DNA of 64,000 bases from Asterias amurensis (lineage: Eukaryota; Echinodermata; Asteroidea; Forcipulatida; Asteriidae), in assembly GCF_032118995.1 (NCBI RefSeq), contig NC_092651.1, positions 23,792,349 to 23,856,348 of the forward strand. The letters run 5' to 3'. Position 1 is the stretch's first letter, and each line of letters begins with the position of its first letter. The notes under the pieces were generated by a model that saw only the letters and a list, made by a program, of their open reading frames with translations, was not told where the DNA came from and searched no databases. This document shows positions 62,101 to 64,000 of the stretch, piece by piece. Both the position numbers and the translations under genes were made by a program.

Positions 62101-63448
62101 AAATAGTTGGTACAAATTACTACTTCCTGTTGTTAGTAAAAGACGGTCTTACCCCGAAGCGATTTTGGCAGTGTCTGATTTGACCTGAAACAGTAGAGGC
62201 CAATGCCATTTTGTGTCCGGCCAAGTAGAAAATATTGCTCAGCTTGACTTGGTTAAAGGCAGCTAAAAGGGTCTACTGTGGGATTAGTTTTGCGGTTAAC
62301 TCTGAGCAACGACTGCATTTCATGCAAAAGGAACACTTCAGTATATGAGACGGTGTTCTACCATCTTAAAGAAAATGATGTAAAAAGTGAAACGTGGGGT
62401 CTTCTTTGAGAATGCCTTGGACTAGTGCCTTCTTTGATATGACCCTAGACAATTTCCGTTTTGACTCTCTCTGATAATAAGAGTTGTTAGATTATTGAGC
62501 TACTTTCTCCGAGCTGGTAAGCAGAAAGTATCTCTTATCTGCTAAGCTGCAATTTATCATTAGAGAAACACTAAAAAATACTAAAAAATATGTAGCATTT
62601 GGGCTACCTGATCATGCTCAAGCAAAACTCACTGAGCCCAACTTTCAATGAACACATCAGATTTCTTATATTGTTAAAAATTCTTGTGCAACAGAAACAG
62701 GTCACAAGCCAAAATACCACATCGTGTCTGATTCCTTGCTAAGTTTTTGCTTAGCAGAAGTATAAACTAAACACAATTTTCTTTCATGAAATTGGGTCCT
62801 GACTATAAATTATGTTCTCAGCAAAAAGTGTATGTTTTAGGAGATTTTAAAGAAACAATATGAAATATGCACTATAGGGTGTCGTTGCGCCGAGTGGATA
62901 AGAGCACCGAACTCAAGCTCTGATGCTTCTGTTCAGCAGAGTGTGGGTTTGAATCCCGGTTGTGACACTTGTGTCCCTGAGCGCAAGACACTATAAATGC
63001 TTCTCTCCACCTGGGGGTAAATGGGTACCTTTGAGGGCAGAGATGGTTCTTGTGATTGGTTTAGCCTTGTAGCGCATATAATTGTCGCACAGGCTGTATA
63101 CTCCCCAGGGAGCTGTGATGGTTTAAGGAATGATTTAAGGCCCAGTGACCAGGGGTAATAATGTCTGAAGCGCTTTGAGACACATGTGAAAAGCACTAGA
63201 TATAAAAACGGGTTATTATATTATATTATTATTATATATTTCAGACAGTTTTGATCAAGGTTTTATTACTTTTTTTCTGTTAATCCTGTTTATAGCTTAC
63301 AGTGAGCGATGGTGTCGTCTCCGTGGAAACCTCCTCTTCTACTTCAAAGGTCGTGACCTCATGTCTGAACCCCAGGGCGTGGTCATCTTAGAGCAGTGCT
63401 TCATCAAGGAGGAGTATGGGGAGATACAGTCCTTTGCATTCTGTGTCG
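50115..63448 (+). CDS. PH-domain protein, 5' two coding exons (partial)
   Basis: Coding exon 1 is 50115-50253; its transcript exon probably starts at 49991 after the acceptor TTTTGGCATCCAG, with an in-frame TAG at 50001 supporting UTR. Exon 2 is 63296-63448. The junction T|CT is in phase, and exon 2 ends in phase 1 at CG|GTGAGT. The first Met gives MLKSSRGMHWNW; a second (50136) gives MHWNWRELMTIANQPAKNF. Next come KEGPLYMK, SERWCRLRGNLLFYFKGRD, EPQGVVILEQC and IQSFAF: strands 1 to about 5 of a PH domain, a membrane phosphoinositide or protein binding module. The layout (M-x-N-x-REL, GNLLFYF, EP-GV-ILE-C) recalls sesquipedalian/PHETA, PLEKHJ1 and PH-bearing INPP4-like proteins; I cannot choose. 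The rest lies right of the window. Confidence 0.8.
50280..50395 (-). mobile_element. Family F SINE fragment
   Basis: ATTTGGTTTTAAGCTTACCC, TTGGTACTTTCCCGAG and GAATTCGAACCCAAGACTTT match the family F body and B box on the minus strand. Confidence 0.7.
50560..50785 (-). mobile_element. Family E SINE fragment
   Basis: TTCTTATATCGCGCTCAGGC, CATCTCAGCTCCCTGGGGAG and CACAGGTACCCATTTTTACC; 3' half only, with an AAT tail at the left. Confidence 0.85.
51211..51307 (+). repeat. 32-bp tandem repeat, three copies
   Basis: GTTCCCCTTGTGGTTTATTA plus TTTGATATCTAT repeats exactly three times. Confidence 0.95.
51360..51388. repeat. C-run followed by A-run
   Basis: Homopolymer C then A tract; length is likely unreliable. 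Confidence 0.8.
51640..51690 (-). mobile_element. Family F SINE B-box fragment
   Basis: TGGGATTCGAACCCACGACTT, the minus-strand B box of family F. Body remnants lie on its left. Confidence 0.55.
52160..52262 (+). repeat. Family G repeat with histone-like 3' stem-loop
   Basis: GGTTCTTTTCAGAACC (52187-52202) preceded by ACCAAC and followed by ACCCCAACTCATTAGAG. Histone mRNAs end in the same geometry (six-base stem, TTTC loop, CAAC upstream, ACCA downstream). No histone coding sequence is next to it. Confidence 0.75.
52430..52680 (+). mobile_element. Probable LINE 3' remnant
   Basis: Across one frameshift, fragments like ALWNTLP and FLFKRNVNKYLFE appear, the pattern seen at the C-terminus of non-LTR reverse-transcriptase proteins (A..WN.LP...FK..L..YL). 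Decayed. Confidence 0.45.
53449..53693. mobile_element. Family D MITE, full length
   Basis: 245 bp palindrome: GGGCCCAATTTCATAAAGCC to GGCTTTATGAAATTGGGCCC, arms matching for about 90 bp (AAACAGGATTACCAACCAAA). Confidence 0.93.
53733..53764 (+). repeat. (GGCCTGT)n short array
   Basis: Four and a half copies of a 7-bp unit. Confidence 0.9.
53930..54091. mobile_element. Family C MITE with CTG duplication
   Basis: CTG at 53927-53929 and 54092-54094; ends AGCCGATTTCACAAAAC and TGGTGAAATCGACGG. Confidence 0.85.
54098..54288. mobile_element. Family D MITE
   Basis: GGGCCAATTTCATAGAGTTG to GCTCTATGAAATTGGGCCC, with CATCTAAGCATAAC arms. It abuts the family C copy. Confidence 0.8.
54300..54570 (-). 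mobile_element. Family E SINE fragment
   Basis: CATCTCAGCTCCGTTGGGGA, GCAGGTACCTATTTTACCCC, GTCTTGGTCAAGGACTCAAG and a decayed B box (GAGGTTCAAACCCAACC). Confidence 0.8.
54674..55042. mobile_element. Chimeric MITE: left half family A, right half family B
   Basis: 54674-54838 is family A (AAAGGAACACGTTGCCTTGG to TACCCTGTCGACTAA). It then switches to the family B arm (TTTCAAGACCTCAAATTCTA to ACCAATAGTGTCCACTGCCTTT). The two ends no longer pair. Confidence 0.88.
55043..55839. other. Intron of the PH gene, no supported feature
   Basis: AT-rich with a G-run at 55118-55127. Open frames here carry no recognisable motif. Confidence 0.35.
55840..56032 (-). mobile_element. Family E SINE, head portion
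   Basis: Minus-strand GTGTCGTGGCAGAGCAGTTA (A box region) and GGGTTCGAATCCCCTACCGT (B box), with CACTTGTGTCCTTAAGCAAG. Confidence 0.85.
56300..56715 (+). mobile_element. LINE (non-LTR retrotransposon) 3' end
   Basis: The frame 56449-56637 encodes MLHQPRTSTL, GNRSFSVASARVWNQLPL and LKSRLFKQAY, the usual C-terminal signature of CR1/L2/Jockey-group reverse-transcriptase ORFs. The 3' end GCGCTCTATTAAG plus an ATT-type tail follows. 5'-truncated. Confidence 0.8.
56830..57180. mobile_element. Family B MITE, diverged
   Basis: AAGGCACTGGACACC, AATTGTCAAAGACCAGTATT, GACTCAATTGGTCATTGATG and TTACTTCAGAGCAAGATCCG keep the B order with several small changes. Confidence 0.75.
57415..59251. mobile_element. 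TA-flanked Tc1/mariner (pogo-like) element, non-autonomous, 1.84 kb
   Basis: Ends CCGTATTTTCCTGCGGATAA and TTATCCGCAGGAAAATACGG flanked by TA (57413-57414, 59252-59253). Subterminal GCGTCTTATC and GCGCCTTGTCTGCTGACG words recur at both ends. TA targets and CCGTATTTT-type ends fit Tc1/mariner/pogo MITEs. No transposase frame is recognisable inside. Confidence 0.85.
59380..59470 (-). repeat. Family G repeat, degraded stem-loop
   Basis: Minus-strand GGTTCTTTTCAGAAAC (59388-59403), one mismatch from the perfect hairpin, beside CATGGTGTTACCGCAAACC as at 52235-52255. Confidence 0.6.
59636..59796. mobile_element. Family C MITE with CTG duplication
   Basis: 161 bp, CCGTCGATTTCACAAAGAG to TTTTGTGAAATCGATGA, with CTG at 59633-59635 and 59797-59799. 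Confidence 0.88.
59808..60120 (+). mobile_element. Possible tRNA-related SINE, third type
   Basis: TGGTTGGCTTGTGCGTAAAG and CCCCGGTTCGGGGCC look like diverged A and B boxes. The body contains CCACGGGGGTTTTCC. Identification uncertain. Confidence 0.4.
60497..60680 (+). mobile_element. Family F tRNA-derived SINE, near full length
   Basis: A box in TTGGTAGTCTAGTTGGTAAG, B box GGGTTCGAATCCCACCC, then the inverted CACAG-linker body (GTGATATTTTTTTCACAGG), GTACTGAGTATACAGG and GTGTATGGGTAAAAAAC. Confidence 0.88.
60900..61215. mobile_element. Family A MITE, shortened centre
   Basis: AAAGGAACACGTTGCCTTGT to GGCAACGTGTTCCTTT. Part of one side of the central hairpin (the GGCCATTTATGGGAG half) is deleted. 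Confidence 0.9.
61216..62629. other. PH gene intron, no supported feature
   Basis: Scattered family D words (TGGTAAGCAGAGCCATGAGAT near 61360) and C-runs at 61720-61735. No exon or complete repeat seen. Confidence 0.35.
62630..62805. mobile_element. Family D-like element
   Basis: TGAGCCCAACTTTCAATG at the left, AGGTCACAAGCCAAAATACC inside and TTCATGAAATTGGGTCCTG at the right. Confidence 0.65.
62878..63238 (+). mobile_element. Family E SINE, full length
   Basis: Head GCGCCGAGTGGATAAGAGC, B box GGGTTTGAATCCCGGTTGTG, CACTTGTGTCCCTGAGCG, body with GGTACCTTTGAGGGCAGAG, 3' end AGCACTAGATATAAAAACGG and a TATTATTATTATA tail. It ends 57 bp before the PH exon 2 acceptor site. Confidence 0.92.
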
Positions 63449-63484
63449 GTGAGTTTGTTTAATATTGACCTGAAAATAGTGTGT

Positions 63485-63835
63485 CTTGGCTGAGCTCGAT
63501 GTAGAGCATCGAACCCAAGTTTTGATGACCGAGTGTGGATTTGAATCCTGGGCCCAATTTCATAAAGCCTGTAAGCACAAAAACTTGCTAAACACAGAAT
63601 AATATTGCTTAGCAGAATCAGGTTATTAGCCCACAATACACTTGCACTGTTGTGGCTGGTGCCCGACTCACGTTTTACTTGGCAAAGAAATTTGTCAAGC
63701 AGTATTTTCTGCTTAACAACTTTATGAAATTGAGCCCTGGTTGTGACGCTTGTGTGCATGGGCATGACAGTTAACTTTAATTGCTTCTCACCACCCAGGA
63801 GTAAATTGGGAACTGCAAGGGTGTCATCTTCAAAC
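63485..63835. mobile_element. Family D MITE inserted in a family E SINE
   Basis: SINE text (GAGCATCGAACCCAAG, GTGTGGATTTGAATCCTG) is broken at about 63550 by GGGCCCAATTTCATAAAGCC to TTTATGAAATTGAGCCC (about 63738). SINE text then resumes (TGGTTGTGACGCTTGTGTGC, CACCACCCAGGAGTAAAT). Confidence 0.8.
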
Positions 63836-64000
63836 ATTATTACGACGGACTATTCCTTGTTTATTTAGCAGACGAACAAGAAACAATTCCCTCGTACCCG
63901 CGGTTGTTTCGTACACAGCGCTGGAAATCAACCAACGCTGGGAACGATCAAGGTGATGTACACCGGTGTACATCACTTTTCATGTTACCCAGCCCGTCGA

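Overview
This window is animal nuclear DNA: short coding exons with GT/AG splice sites, long introns, and a very dense load of palindromic mini-transposons, tRNA-derived SINEs and microsatellites. Full gene models were built by joining exons across intron phases. The predicted proteins are close to their vertebrate orthologues, and the repeat palette is one I associate with echinoderms. I infer a marine deuterostome, most likely a sea star (asteroid). The taxon is inference.

Layout. (1) 183-3593, minus: the first four coding exons of TAF1 (largest TFIID subunit); the gene runs off the left edge. (2) 5473-8649, plus: complete four-exon ANAPC15/APC15, head-to-head with TAF1. (3) 11087-22126, minus: complete 13-exon VPS36 (ESCRT-II), 386 aa, tail-to-tail with APC15. 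(4) 24665-36963, plus: a five-exon model for a small protein of about 116 aa that I do not recognise; its last four exons are well supported by matching phases. (5) 49991-63448, plus: the 5' part of a PH-domain protein, two exons about 13 kb apart, running off the right edge. The genes are independent housekeeping loci, not a pathway.

Between and inside the genes lie transposon families, named here A-G. A is a palindromic MITE ending AAAGGAACACGTTGCCTTGG. B is a MITE with ends like AAAGGCAGTGGACACTATTG. C is a MITE ending CCGTCGATTTCACAAA, with CTG target duplications. D is a MITE with GGGCCCAATTTCATAAAG ends. E and F are two tRNA-derived SINEs. G is a dispersed repeat carrying a histone-mRNA-like 3' stem-loop. 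Larger pieces are a TTAA-flanked element with a THAP-like remnant (Kolobok-like), a second TTAA-flanked element hosting a GC-rich palindromic insertion, a TA-flanked pogo/Tc1-like element, LINE 3' tails, a fold-back element with an interstitial telomeric array in its loop, a 44-bp minisatellite beside a 63-bp satellite, and a 3.1-kb almost pure ATT array.

The least explained items are the unrecognised five-exon gene, the fold-back/telomere element, the histone-like stem-loop repeat and the giant ATT array. I saw no CRISPR, operon, rRNA or free-standing functional tRNA gene.
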